Positions 22,759 through 34,200 of a stretch of DNA of 64,000 nucleotides are shown piece by piece. The stretch comes from Tillandsia leiboldiana (taxonomy: Eukaryota > Streptophyta > Magnoliopsida > Poales > Bromeliaceae), in the NCBI GenBank assembly GCA_029204045.2, contig CM055073.1, positions 27,748,294 through 27,812,293 on the forward strand, given 5' to 3'. The notes beneath the pieces are model-generated. The model made no database searches. It was not told the origin of the DNA and worked only from the letters and a program-made list of their open reading frames with translations. Within the stretch, counting starts at the first letter, position 1. Each line of letters starts with the position of its first letter. The translations under genes were made by a program, and so were the position numbers.

Positions 22759-22930
22759 GGGCAATGCTATATGTACACCCCGAAAGGAGTGTACATTCTA
22801 CACCCCACCCATCCAATGGGTGGGGTGCCTTTGGGGTCACTTGATGTGACCCCTTCTCACACCCTCATCCATTGGATGGGTGAGGGTGTAGGATGTCCAC
22901 CCACGATGGAATGTACACATAGCATTTTTC
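22759..22930. mobile_element. Mutator-type MITE (172 bp) with exact 9-bp TSD
   Basis: The ends are GGGCAATGCTATATGTACAC and the complement of GAAAAATGCTATGTGTACAT. The whole unit is nearly self-complementary and centres on 'ggtcacttgatgtgacc'. ATCACATAT at 22750-22758 and at 22931-22939 is an exact 9-bp target duplication, the size made by Mutator-like transposases. It is the clearest member for defining the family found at 39748, 41271, 43344 and 51423. Confidence 0.9.
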
Positions 22931-22939
22931 ATCACATAT

Positions 22940-23305
22940 TGTCAACTTATCCAAAATTCCTAAAATAAGAAATATAATATCATAAATGTTCTTTGGAAAA
23001 GCTCTAATTTTATGAATATATTCTGGTTAATGTAAGTGCATTAATTAATATGTTAATTCACTACAAGAAAATTAATATGTAAGGATTTTTTCCTTTTTAA
23101 CATTTAACTCTTTTTAAATATATACGTCCAATGTAATTTAGTGTCACATTTGAAAGCGTGGGTTAAAATGTCTGTAAATAAAGAATCGCCATGTATATAC
23201 CGACGCTTATGCCAAGCGCCAGAATTTCTTAAAATTATAATATTTTAAAGCGTCGAAAAAATAAAAATAATAGTACGTTTCATGGGGAATAAAAAACGTT
23301 CATCC
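22940..23305. other. AT-rich DNA with an isolated CACTA terminus
   Basis: CACTACAAGAAAATTAATA at 23059 is the classical En/Spm-type terminus, followed by sequence reminiscent of the CACTA element in the large inverted repeat (for example 'agcgtgggttaaaatgtctgtaaataaag' resembles 48125-48150). I find no matching second terminus before the TRIM at 23306, so this is likely a truncated element. Confidence 0.55.
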
Positions 23306-23753
23306 TTCTCTATAACGACCCGGTCCACTAGCAATAATAACTCGTTGGGCCCATACCACAGTCCAAAATACTTAAGCCCAATTATTATTGCCTGTGGGCC
23401 GGGTCATTACATTTGGTATCAGAGACGAATACCAGCCGGAAGTGTGAGAGCTAAGTGCTATGAGGAGCAAAGTGCTACACCATGGATTTGGTGAGAGCCA
23501 CCTCTTGATTCCACAGGAGCCACCTCTAGAATCTCACATCGCCTGATAATTCTGATCTGTTTTGTACCCGACGAGGATGTCAGGGTCTAAATGGGGGGAG
23601 TTTGTAACACCCCAATAGTCCCACATCGGATGTGAAAAGAGTTCTGATTGGATATATGAGACCATACACGCTAGTAATAATACTGGGCTTAAGCATTTTG
23701 GGCCGTGGTTTAGGCCTAACGAGTTATTATTGCTAGCGGGTCGGGTCGTCACA
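23306..23753 (+). mobile_element. Rearranged TRIM (miniature LTR retrotransposon)
   Basis: Parts: an inverted LTR fragment (23306-23375), the last about 32 bases of a plus-strand LTR ending at 23411, a primer site TGGTATCAGAG at 23414, a short non-coding interior, a purine tract near 23592, and a complete 151-bp LTR (TGTAACACCCC...GTCGTCACA, 23603-23753). A second primer-site-like TGGTATCAGAG follows at 23756. The LTR and interior resemble the TRIM at 54321-54796, including 'ctcacatcgcctg'. The head-to-head LTR pieces and the second primer site show a rearranged or tandem unit. Confidence 0.7.
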
Positions 23754-25868
23754 AATGGTATCAGAGAAAAACGGCATCAACCACAATTTCTTTTATTGGG
23801 AATATGTGTCCAACATCCACTAAGTATAAATTCACATGCAGTTGACCTATGGAATAACATGAGTCTTAGATACGCGAGAGTGCGGGGTTGTTGAGAATTG
23901 TTTCTCAGTTTAGCTCGGGTGTTGTGCTAGTGTAGTCGTGTTGTTTTGGAGGATGGGGTCGGGACCGGCTACCACCGGGTTCTTGATGGTTGCTGGGAAT
24001 CAATGGATTAGGCAACCGGCTCAGGACACGGTAGGTCTGTTGACGGTGTTCATACACTTGGTGCGGCTGATAGGACAGCAAATCGTTGCACCGACTTTTG
24101 TTTTTCGAACCCCTTCCCCTGCCGACGTTCTTGTCGCTATTAGTAATGGTGACTGGTGGTAGTGTAATCCGCCGGTGTTTGTTAGTGTGTCGGCTGTTTT
24201 GTCGGTCGTGGGTAACTGGGTAGATACCCTAGCTAGTTGTTTGGGAGGTCCCCTTTAGTATCGACCGGACGCCCTTCGACCCCACGATGGGAGGAGAGGG
24301 CACCACAGGAGACTGGTGGGAGGACTTATCCTATGCTACGGCAAGGAGCGGACCCACCTGAGGTTTTGGTCACAAGTACTGAGGGGGGGGGGGGGGGGGG
24401 TAGCCTCTTGTCTAAGTTTGTATCTTTTAGGTCTTCTGGTTTTAGGTTATAGCAGATAGTCGGCCGATTCTTTTTGCATCTTGGGCAAGGTATGGGTGGG
24501 TACACCCTTAGAACCTCTTTGCGCGTAATTTTGTTATTGTTATGTTTATCATATTAAGGGGTATTGTGGGTGACGTGGACCTCCAGATGAATGAATGTCG
24601 TGGTTGGAGACGGGACGGGCAGTTCGCCCTCTCCGAACAACGGTATGGTTGTTCGGGGCATATTTACGATCGGGATAGTGATCGGTGTGACCATTCGGAA
24701 GTCGGAATGTGGGTACCTTTATCCAAAAAGGGGATGTTGTCGGTTGGAACGTACCGAGCTTTCCCCTTCTTCATTATTGATGTTGGTTTACAGTTATGTT
24801 ACTTATGAGTACGGTAGTTTTGGGTTTGAACAATATTATGAGTTGATGACTAACCCCATGTTCTGCACGTGTATCGGCACTTATACTTTTTGGAGCAACG
24901 AGTGTCGCAGGTGGACACTCGTTTTATTATGGTTACTATGCTCATGGCGCTTGCACGCACACCAGCGGTTTGGCCACCGTGTCGGTGTACTTTTCCGGAA
25001 ATGTGGTCTTCGGACCCGTGAACCCTACGAGGTGACGTAGTAGGGGCCCCTCGCGGTGATTACGGTGCTGCACTTGTGCAGTGGGGGGTTTACATGCACC
25101 AAAGGTGAGAGCGGTGTGGTTTTCTTTTGCCTGAGGTCTCCGGACCGACATGGCAAGGTGCTCAGTTCGTTTCCTCGGGGATGATATGATGGATTGCAGG
25201 ATGAGGTTATGGATGCTCTGGTTTTACGGCTTGATTTATTATCCACATCTTTTTGCATCATGTTTGTAGTTGTGTTTTATCTCTAGTCTTCAGGTCACTG
25301 ACTCCCACTTTGTGGCAGGTTTGGTCGGGTCTGGGGATCAGGACGATGGTGAGGACGCTATTCGGTGAGGTGTGAGATTACCTCGGTCAGGTTCCTTTTC
25401 CTTCTTTGGTTTTAGTTGGTTATTTCCTTTATGGTCGAATGTTGTGTATGTGAACGTGTGTTTTGTGGATGGTGTGGATGTTGAGGCAGACCTTTTGCTT
25501 TTGTCAGATGAAGATATTTTATAGAACTATGCTTTCAAAATATGGTTTATGGACGTGTCGGGTGGACGCGAGTTTTCATACTTAAAAAGGGATTGCGAAA
25601 ATGACTTTAGAAAATTAAGTGTCGTGTGGGCACTGTTTTAACCTTGGGATTTATCCATTCGAACATTTTAATGCACTAGGTGTGCGCCGCTTTATGAAAC
25701 GAGTTATTAGCGTTTTCAAATCATACTCTGGCCTTTGTAACTTTTAAAGCAAAGGTGGTTGATATTTTCTTCGGGCTATGTGAAGTACATAAGGACGCCG
25801 TGCATATACAAGGGAGACCTTGTATATGTGGCGGGTCTGTGCACGTGCCTGGGTGGAAGTTTTTTAAA
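23754..25868 (+). mobile_element. Decayed gypsy-related sequence with the 3' half of an LTR
   Basis: Near 23950-24130 a frame reads TVGLLTVFIHLVRLIGQQ and resembles the degraded gag start in element B (30615-30690). From about 24900 the sequence follows the 3' part of the element B LTR: 'cggtttggccaccgtg', a kinase-free stretch with 'ttcggacccgtga', 'gcctgaggtct' and the 'ccgtgcatatac' region. It is interrupted at 25873 by element B and resumes at 36858-36913, ending GGGCGTGACA. It is therefore the older host LTR. No intact frame remains. Confidence 0.65.
24383..24400 (+). repeat. Poly-G tract (about 18 bp)
   Basis: An uninterrupted G run inside the decayed gypsy sequence; such runs are prone to length errors in assemblies. 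Confidence 0.8.
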
Positions 25869-26673
25869 ATAATTGTAAGAACTTGAATTTTTGTAATTTA
25901 ATAAAAAGGAAAATATTAAAAGCCAAGTTGAATTCGGATCATAAATGGCTTAGATAGCGACAGTGCCCCTTTCTGCAGTATAATTTGCACAATTAATAGG
26001 CCAGAAATATCGCTTTTCAATCCGAGCCTGATCTCGAAAATCCGAGATCACCAGCACGACCGTCTCGTCGAATCGAGTGAAAACCATATTAAGCAAGTTC
26101 AGATCCGACGGTCGGATCTTCCAGAAATCGACGAAGAAGCGGGCGGGACCCGCGACTTAAGTGCACAGTGCTTGGTACTGTTCATGAACCGTAAACCCCA
26201 AATTCAATTACCCCTACGTGCGAACGCTTGCAAAATCACTGTCTGGAAACCGATCCTAGCACTTCAGGTAGTCGTTTCGAACGGCTTCGTCGTTCCGGAC
26301 GCAATGGCGCTGACGGAATTTCTGATTGACGACCCGGGAGTCTTGAAAAGCGCGAAAACTATTTTCCGGAACTGTATTTTATGGACCGCAATTTTATCCG
26401 GGCAGTTTTTCGAAAATCAGAAATCGCTACCTGATAGGTCTCGTCGAGCCGGACGTAATGGCGCAGTCCATTTTCCGTTTCGACGACCGGATCGCCTCGA
26501 AAAGCGTAAAATGCATCGAAAAATGCAGTTTTTACACAGAACACCCAATATTTTATGTGTCGTTTTGCGTGCCACTGGTTTGAGAGGGACTTAAGTGTAA
26601 ACGTGAGTGTGCTGTGAAGGACTTAACCTTAAATACCAAGCGTGGAGGGGCTAACTTGCGATTTTGCTACATG

Positions 26674-26685
26674 TATATATATAAA
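26674..26685 (+). promoter_or_regulatory. TATA region of element B 5' LTR
   Basis: TATATATATAAA preceded by 'gctacatg' and followed by 'cctatagctaggg'. The same sequence is at 32042-32053 in the 3' LTR. Confidence 0.6.
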
Positions 26686-26693
26686 CCTATAGC

Positions 26694-26722
26694 TAGGGTT
26701 AGGGTTCCTCAAACCCTAAACC
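26694..26722. promoter_or_regulatory. Inverted pair of telo-box-like motifs
   Basis: TAGGGTTAGGGTT (26694-26706) is followed four bases later by AAACCCTAAACC (26711-26722). AAACCCTAA is the plant telo-box, found near transcription starts. It lies about 10 bp after the TATA region and is repeated at about 32062-32090. A regulatory role is an inference. Confidence 0.45.
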
Positions 26723-27430
26723 TCGTAGCCACCCTCCAGCCGCAGTCACCCAACAACCCTCCTCTCTGTCGCACACCTCACGGAGCCCCGCACCGGCCGC
26801 CGCCACCCCGTCACCGGAGAAGATCAAGAACTCCTCTTGATCTCGGGTTCTTGTTGAGGAAGAAGGCTCGAGAGGGCCCTGGTGATCGAGACCTGGTCCT
26901 GTGGAGCTCCCCGTGGTTCAGCAACCGAGCCGTGGTGGTCTCGGCCCCTGCCGCCACCGTGCGCCGCCGCGGGAGTGGGCACCTCCTTGCTAAGCTCCGG
27001 CGAGGTAAGAAGTTGAAACCGTTTATTTTTGTTTGGCACTTGGACCCTTGTAGACTCTTCCTGACACTAAGAGGATCATCCTCATGCCGTCCCAGCCGTC
27101 GCCGTCCACCCGGTTGCCGGCGGGAGCGAGGTATTGCCGGAATACCAAGTTTTTGCCGAGCTTCATCACGGGCTTCATCCGGCCGTTGAACCACAGATCA
27201 AAGCCGTTGATCTCGTTCTCCTCATCTACTGCAAGCTCTCCACAAAGTCTGAGGGTGATCGGACGTAGATCGGGCCCGCGCGGAGAAGCCCTAGAACCCG
27301 GTTTCTTCAAGCTCGGCCGACCTCGGCCGTCCGGCGCCGCCGCGGCCTCCCGACGCCGGCCACCGCTGCACCAAGCTTCGTGGCGTGGAAACGAAGCCTC
27401 TGGTCCAACTTGCTCCGGCCCGGAACCGCC

Positions 27431-27530
27431 GCGCCGGATTCCGCCATTAACGGCTATTGGATCTCCCCCGAGCTTCGCCGGCGCCGGATTCCGCCATTAA
27501 CGGCTATTGGATCTCCCCCGAGCTTCGCCG
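27431..27530 (+). repeat. 50-bp tandem duplication private to the 5' LTR
   Basis: 27431-27480 and 27481-27530 are identical and begin 'gcgccggattccgccatt'. The 3' LTR has a single copy near 32799-32848, so the duplication arose after insertion. Confidence 0.9.
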
Positions 27531-30364
27531 GCGCCGCCTTGCCGACGCCCCCGGACGTCGGGGAACCGCCCAGGTGAGCTTCCTTGGTCCATAGGAGCCT
27601 CCCCATCACCTTGCATGGGGTTTGTGACGTCGGGTTTTTATCCTCTGCAGCTGCACCCGAGACTGCACTCGAGCCCACCTCCGGCCATCCCCGCCGGTCT
27701 GGAACTCCGGAAACCCCCCAGTTAACCTCTAAACCCCGTGCTCTAGCTTTTCTTCCATCTTAGAAGCCTCCGGATTGCTTCCTTGCTGAGTTTGGGTTCG
27801 GGCAAAGATAAAGCTATATGTTTATATAACATGCCCACCAGGTGTTTGTGTTAATGCCTCAAAGAGGATTTAGTTGGATTTAGGGTTTGAGTTAAATATG
27901 AAAATTGTTGTAAATCACTCCCTGAGCTCAGTGCTCACTTCAGATCAAAAGGGATCTGTGTGGATGTGTGTGTGGTCCGATGTGGAAATGTTAGAGAGCT
28001 TGTAGGTTGGATCTTCTTTATCTAGCAAGTTTTGGGCTTCCCAATGGTGAGCCCTGGTGTCCTGGTACTGTCCAGAGAAACTTTGATATACAACATTTTG
28101 GTTTCTGAAGAGTGGATTAAAAGTTGTATTAAAACCAAGCTTTATGTGAAAAGTTGCCCGTAATAGGGTTTGGGTCTGTTTGCGAAGCCGCGACAATGTG
28201 CCCTAGGCTAATTTGGGGTCACTGAACGCGATGCTCACGATAGATTTTGGTTTTGAAGAGCTGGAGAAACAAAAATGCTAATTGGCTATGTTAGAGAGGA
28301 AAATTATGGCCCGAAGTTTTCCTCGGGTCTCGTGCTGCTCCCAAATGGTGAGCACGAGCTTCATATTGTCGTAAAGGACATGCTGAAACTTACGGCGCTG
28401 TCTTTGGATTCCTGGTTTGTAAGAACGAGTCGAAACAAGCCGTCAACATAGTGTTTTCATGCAATTTAAGAATTTTTATAGACCAAGTTGTAAATTGGAC
28501 GTGATGGCTGTCTTTAGACAGTGTCGACACACCTACTAGACATCTTGCTAAAGTTCCGTAGGTCCTCGTTGACCGGGAACAGGATTTCCGTTCGATAAAT
28601 CGACAGCTTTATCCCGTATAAGCATTCTGTTATAGTATTGTCGTCGGGATGGGTATGTGTGAGTCTATTACTGATCATAGCTTCTTATTCAGGGCCCAGT
28701 GGTTCAGCACCAGCCTCCCAGTAGCTGTGCGGGAGTTCGAGGATCTGCCGTCATTCAGGTGGGTTATCTTCGGTCCGGGTTTGATATATTCGGCCCTCTG
28801 GTTGCTTTAGTCCAGTCGGACACCCGTTTTTTTTTTTGACCAGCCTGCGAATTATACCGATACGACCTATGATGACTGCATATATATCACATGATCTCCT
28901 GATAGACATTGATTCTTTTAGACTCATCATATATACCTGCTGATTTTATCTAGATTAGCCTTGATGATTGTATTGACATGCCCTATGATTAGTCCTGATA
29001 GATCTTGATCTACGTGAGACATATCTTACGTACCTGTTTATCAGTTTTTATATTTCTGATAGACCTTGATCTTCATGAGACATACCATATACATATCTGT
29101 TCATCAGTTTTTTCAGTATATAGATCTACATGATTTGATGGCACTTGTTGATTCCTGTCAGCCGATTTATTGTTGATATTCCGATATGCATGATTGATTG
29201 ATCCTGATTGTTGGATACTATTCGATATTCCGATACGCATGGTTGGTAGATACTACTTGATATTCAGATATGCATGATTGATTGATTCTGATCGATATGA
29301 TAGATGATTTCCCTGTTGGGATCTCGGCTTAGCGCCGACTACCCGGTCATTAGACCGTGAGATTGAGCATAGCATGATGACTACCACGCACGCTGTACGT
29401 CACGTACACTGACGGTTTGGCCACTGTCACAGTGTTCTTTACCGGTAAAGTGGTCTTGAGATGGACCCGTGAGCCCCCAGCTAGGCACCAGTGGGTGCGG
29501 GGTTATGTCAGCCAGCTAGGTGCCAGCCAGGTGGTATGTGCCTGAGGTCTTCGCGACCAATACTGGCATTGATTGGGTACTTGGGTCCTGACTTTGATGC
29601 ATGATGCCTACTTCGTACCATTGTTGTTCAGTTATGTTGATTTCCAGCACTATTATCTGTAGACATACTTTTATCGCTTGCAGTTCTTTATACATGTTCT
29701 TGATAGACATTATCCTGATTCCCAGCATGTATGATCTACAGTTATTATGATCGATTATCATTGTGATACCCTGATTTTCAGTATTACTTATCTGCAGTTC
29801 CTTATGATTGATTTCCTGCCTAGTTAGCTTATCTGTGGATTCTCGTGATTATCAGTAGATCTGCTTTATTGTTCAGCTTTATCCTGTGATTCTTACTATC
29901 CGCAGATTTTAGTACCCAGTAGGTACGATTAGCTACTTCTCGGCTCGTCGTGCCCACTGGGATACACTCCGGTGTGTCTCACACCCTCGGGTGACTGTTG
30001 CAGGTCTTTCGGGTGGTGAGATGTCGGGACGATCCAGTGAGGCTGTTACGATAGAGCTGTCCCCCTGATGATTGTGGTTTATGTTATTTCAGCTTTTCGA
30101 TTATTTGGATATGTCAGATTGATGTGAGCATGATTATTTGGATTATTCCTGTTGATTTGTCATTGTTTAGTTTAGATGTTGATTGATCTCTGATGGATGA
30201 TTGGATTTGCTTAGCCGTGCATGTATAGGAGAGACCCTATCCCTGTGGATAGGGGATTTCCTATATGTGTGGCGGTCTGTTACGCCCGTTTTGCAAACTC
30301 TGATTTATTTCAAAAAAAAAAAAAAAAAAATTTCAGACCTGATTTTTAAACTCGGGGCGTGACA

Positions 30365-31241
30365 GATTAGATGGTATCAGAGCAATAGGAAGACGATGCC
30401 TAGGTTTGGTTAGGAACGAACCTTAGGATGACTTGTGTTCACGAGAGAGCGCTGGGTATTGGCATAAGGGTTTGAAGCTTAGGTATGTTTCGTGTTCGCA
30501 TTTTGGGGATCGTTGATAGTGCAGGGTTAGCCGCGGTCGTGGTTTCGGCCGTGGGTTTGATGTTTCAGTGGAGCCAGAGGTCTCAGATCAGTTTCAGTAC
30601 ATGTGGTTGAAAGATTGACCACCGTTCTTGCCGAAATTGTCTAACTGGTGACACAGCAGCAGATGACTGCTAGTATTGCACCAGCCTTACAGTTTGCCCA
30701 GAGGTTGAACAAGTTATTGACATTTCAGTATCTTCGTGTCATAAATCAGTGGCCTACGTGCCCGTTGGTGATCTTGGTTCGGGTGGAATTCATCTTTTCG
30801 CCTATGCGTCAAATTTAATAAGGAGTTGGAAAACGTTGGAATACGATTCTAGATTCTCGTGGGTAGACAAGGTGGCCTTCTTGACCACGTGATGATAGTG
30901 ACCTTTGGTAGAGGTTATATCATCGGCATAGGGACTGTGAAGGAAGGTATGTGATGTATCTTCAGATGTGAGTTGTGTCCCCAGCTAGTTGTTGGCGACA
31001 GATCTATGGTATTTCGCTTTTCTTTTGGTAAGCACGTTGGCGGCCGACAACGTACTGTCGAAAGAACTGAGGAAATACCTTGCCCTGTGATGGGGAATAT
31101 CAGATTGGGTCTAAATTAGTGATCTTGGAGTTGTTGATACCTTGTGACTAGTTGTCACTATTGTGAACCTATTAAAGACTTACCAGAGGTTTAGTTAAGT
31201 TGTAAGTTTCAGGGACGAAACTTCTTTTTAGGTGGTAGAGA
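30365..31241 (+). mobile_element. Interior of element B: primer site, decayed gag trace, purine tract
   Basis: The primer site TGGTATCAGAGC is at 30372-30383. Around 30610-30720 a broken frame reads like the Gag N-terminus (LTTVLAEIV, then LVTQQQMTASIAPAL), but it is interrupted by a stop and frameshifts. Near 31205 'agtttcagggacgaaacttctttt' resembles the last codons of gypsy pol, and the purine tract GGTGGTAGAGA (31231-31241) abuts the 3' LTR. Everything between the gag trace and the end of pol is missing or unrecognisable. Confidence 0.75.
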
Positions 31242-34200
31242 TGTAAGAACTTGAATTTTTGTAATTTAATAAAAAGGAAAATATTAAAAGCCAAGTTGAA
31301 TTCGGATCATAAATGGCTTAGATAGCGACAGTGCCCCTTTCTGCAGTATAATTTGCACAATTAATAGGCCAGAAATATCGCTTTTCAATCCGAGCCTGAT
31401 CTCGAAAATCCGAGATCACCAGCACGACCGTCTCGTCGAATCGAGTGAAAACCATATTAAGCAAGTTCAGATCCGACGGACGGATCTTCCAGAAATCGAC
31501 GAAGAAGCGGGCGGGACCCGCGACTTAAGTGCACAGTGCTTGGTACTGTTCATGAACCGTAAACCCCAAATTCAATTACCCCTACGTGCGAACGCTTGCA
31601 AAATCACTGTCTGGAAACCGATCCTAGCACTTCAGGTAGTCGTTTCGAATGGCTTCGTCGTTCCGGACGCAATGGCGATGACGGAATTTCTGATTGACGA
31701 CCCGGGAGTCTTGAAAAGCGCGAAAACTGTTTTCCGGAACTGTATTTTATGGACCGCAATTTTATCCGGGCAGTTTTTCAAAAATCAAAAATCGCTACCT
31801 GATAGGTCTCGTCGAGCCGGACGTAATGGCGCAGTCCATTTTCCGTATCGACGACCGGATCGCCTCGAAAAGCGTAAAATGCATCGAAAAATACAGTTTT
31901 TACACAGAACACCCAATATTTTATGTGTCGTTTTGCGTGCCACTGGTTTGAGAGGGACTTAAGTGTAAACGTGAGTGTGCTGTGAAGGACTTAACCTTAA
32001 ATACCAAGTGTGGAGGGGCTAACTTGCGATTTTGCTACATGTATATATATAAACCTATAGCTAGGGTTAGGGTTCCTCAAACCCTAAACCTCGTAGCCAC
32101 CCTCCAGCCGCAGTCACCCAACAACCCTCTTCTCTGCCGCACACCTCACGGAGCCCCGCACCGGCCGCCGCCACCCCGTCACCGGAGAAGATCAAGAACT
32201 CCTCTTGATCTCAGGTTCTTGTTGAGGAAGAAGGCTCGAGAGGGCCCTGGTGATCGAGACCTGGTCCTGTGGAGCTCCCCGTGGTTCAGCAACCGAGCCG
32301 TGGTGGTCTCGGCCCCTGCCGCCACCGTGCGCCGCCGCGGGAGTGGGCACCTCCTTGCTAAGCTCCGGCGAGGTAAGAAGTTGAAACCGTTTATTTTTGT
32401 TTGGCACTTGGACCCTTGTAGACTCTTCCTGACACTAAGAGGATCATCCTCATGCCGTCCCAGCCGTCGCCGTCCACCCGGTTGCCGGCGGGAGCGAGGT
32501 ATTGCCGGAATACCAAGTTTTTGCCGAGCTTCATCACGGGCTTCATCCGGCCGTTGAACCACAGATCAAAGCCGTTGATCTCGTTCTCCTCATCTACTGC
32601 AAGCTCTCCACAAAGTCTGAGGGTGATCGGACGTAGATCGGGCCCGCGCGGAGAAGCCCTAGAACCCGGTTTCTTCAAGCTCGGCCGACCTCGGCCGTCC
32701 GGCGCCGCCGCGGCCTCCCGACGCCGGCCACCGCTGCACCAAGCTTCGTGGCGTGGAAACGAAGCCTCTGGTCCAACTTGCTCCGGCCCGGAACCGCCGC
32801 GCCGGATTCCGCCATTAATGGCTATTGGATCTCCCCCGAGCTTCGCCGGCGCCGCCTTGCCGACGCCCCCGGACGTCGGGGAACCGCCCAGGTGAGCTTC
32901 CTTGGTCCATAGGAGCCTCCCCATCACCTTGCATGGGGTTTGTGACGTCGGGTTTTTATCCTCTGCAGCTGCACCCGAGACTGCACTCGAGCCCACCTCC
33001 GGCCATCCCCGCCGGTCTGGAACTCCGGAAACCCCCCAGTTAACCTCTAAACCCCGTGCTCTAGCTTTTCTTCCATCTTAGAAGCCTCCGGATTGCTTCC
33101 TTGCTGAGTTTGGGTTCGGGCAAAGATAAAGCTATATGTTTATATAACATGCCCACCAGGTGTTTGTGTTAATGCCTCAAAGAGGATTTAGTTGGATTTA
33201 GGGTTTGAGTTAAATATGAAAATTGTTGTAAATCACTCCCTGAGCTCAGTGCTCACTTCAGATCAAAAGGGATCTGTGTGGATGTGTGTGTGGTCCGATG
33301 TGGAAATGTTAGAGAGCTTGTAGGTTGGATCTTCTTTATCTAGCAAGTTTTGGGCTTCCCAATGGTGAGCCCTGGTGTCCTGGTACTGTCCAGAGAAACT
33401 TTGATATACAACATTTTGGTTTCTGAAGAGTGGATTAAAAGTTGTATTAAAACCAAGCTTTATGTGAAAAGTTGCCCGTAATAGGGTTTGGGTCTGTTTG
33501 CGAAGCCGCGACAATGTGCCCTAGGCTAATTTGGGGTCACTGAACGCGATGCTCACGATAGATTTTGGTTTTGAAGAGCTGGAGAAACAAAAATGCTAAT
33601 TGGCTATGTTAGAGAGGAAAATTATGGCCCGAAGTTTTCCTCGGGTCTCGTGCTGCTCCCAAATGGTGAGCACGAGCTTCATATTGTCGTAAAGGACATG
33701 CTGAAACTTACGGCGCTGTCTTTGGATTCCTGGTTTGTAAGAACGAGTCGAAACAAGCCGTCAACATAGTGTTTTCATGCAATTTAAGAATTTTTATAGA
33801 CCAAGTTGTAAATTGGACGTGATGGCTGTCTTTAGACAGTGTCGACACACCTACTAGACATCTTGCTAAAGTTCCGTAGGTCCTCGTTGACCGGGAACAG
33901 GATTTCCGTTCGATAAATCGACAGCTTTATCCCGTATAAGCATTCTGTTATAGTATTGTCGTCGGGATGGGTATGTGAGTCTATTACTGATCATTAGCTT
34001 CTTATTCATCTCCCCAGGTTCAGCCAGCCCAGCCTGCCAGTACGTGCGGGAGTTCGAGGACCGCCCAGGTGGCTTATCTTCGGTCCATTGATATATTCGG
34101 CCCTCACCTTGCTTTAGTCCAGTCGGACGTCGGGTTTTTCCTCTGCAGCTGCACCCGATACGGCACTCGAGCCCACCTAGGCATCCCCGCCGGTCTGGAA

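Larger units (their letters stand above)
25874..30364 (+). repeat. 5' LTR of element B (4491 bp)
   Basis: TG...CA bounded. It has a TATA region at 26674-26685, a telo-box-like pair just downstream, and a GC-rich leader with splice-like sites (gag|gtaagaag near 27003). The 50-bp unit 27431-27480 is tandemly repeated at 27481-27530; the 3' LTR has it once. The open frames at 26172-26594 and 26614-27189 are preserved in both LTRs only because the LTRs are nearly identical; they span the promoter and lack any known domain. Confidence 0.93.

Noticed and set aside
26694..26722. Interstitial telomeric repeat
   Set aside because: Only two short units in opposite orientations; better explained as telo-box promoter motifs.
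26172..27189. Frames of 140 and 191 codons conserved in both LTRs of element B
   Set aside because: Conservation only reflects recent LTR identity; the frames span the promoter and telo-box region and show no known domain.
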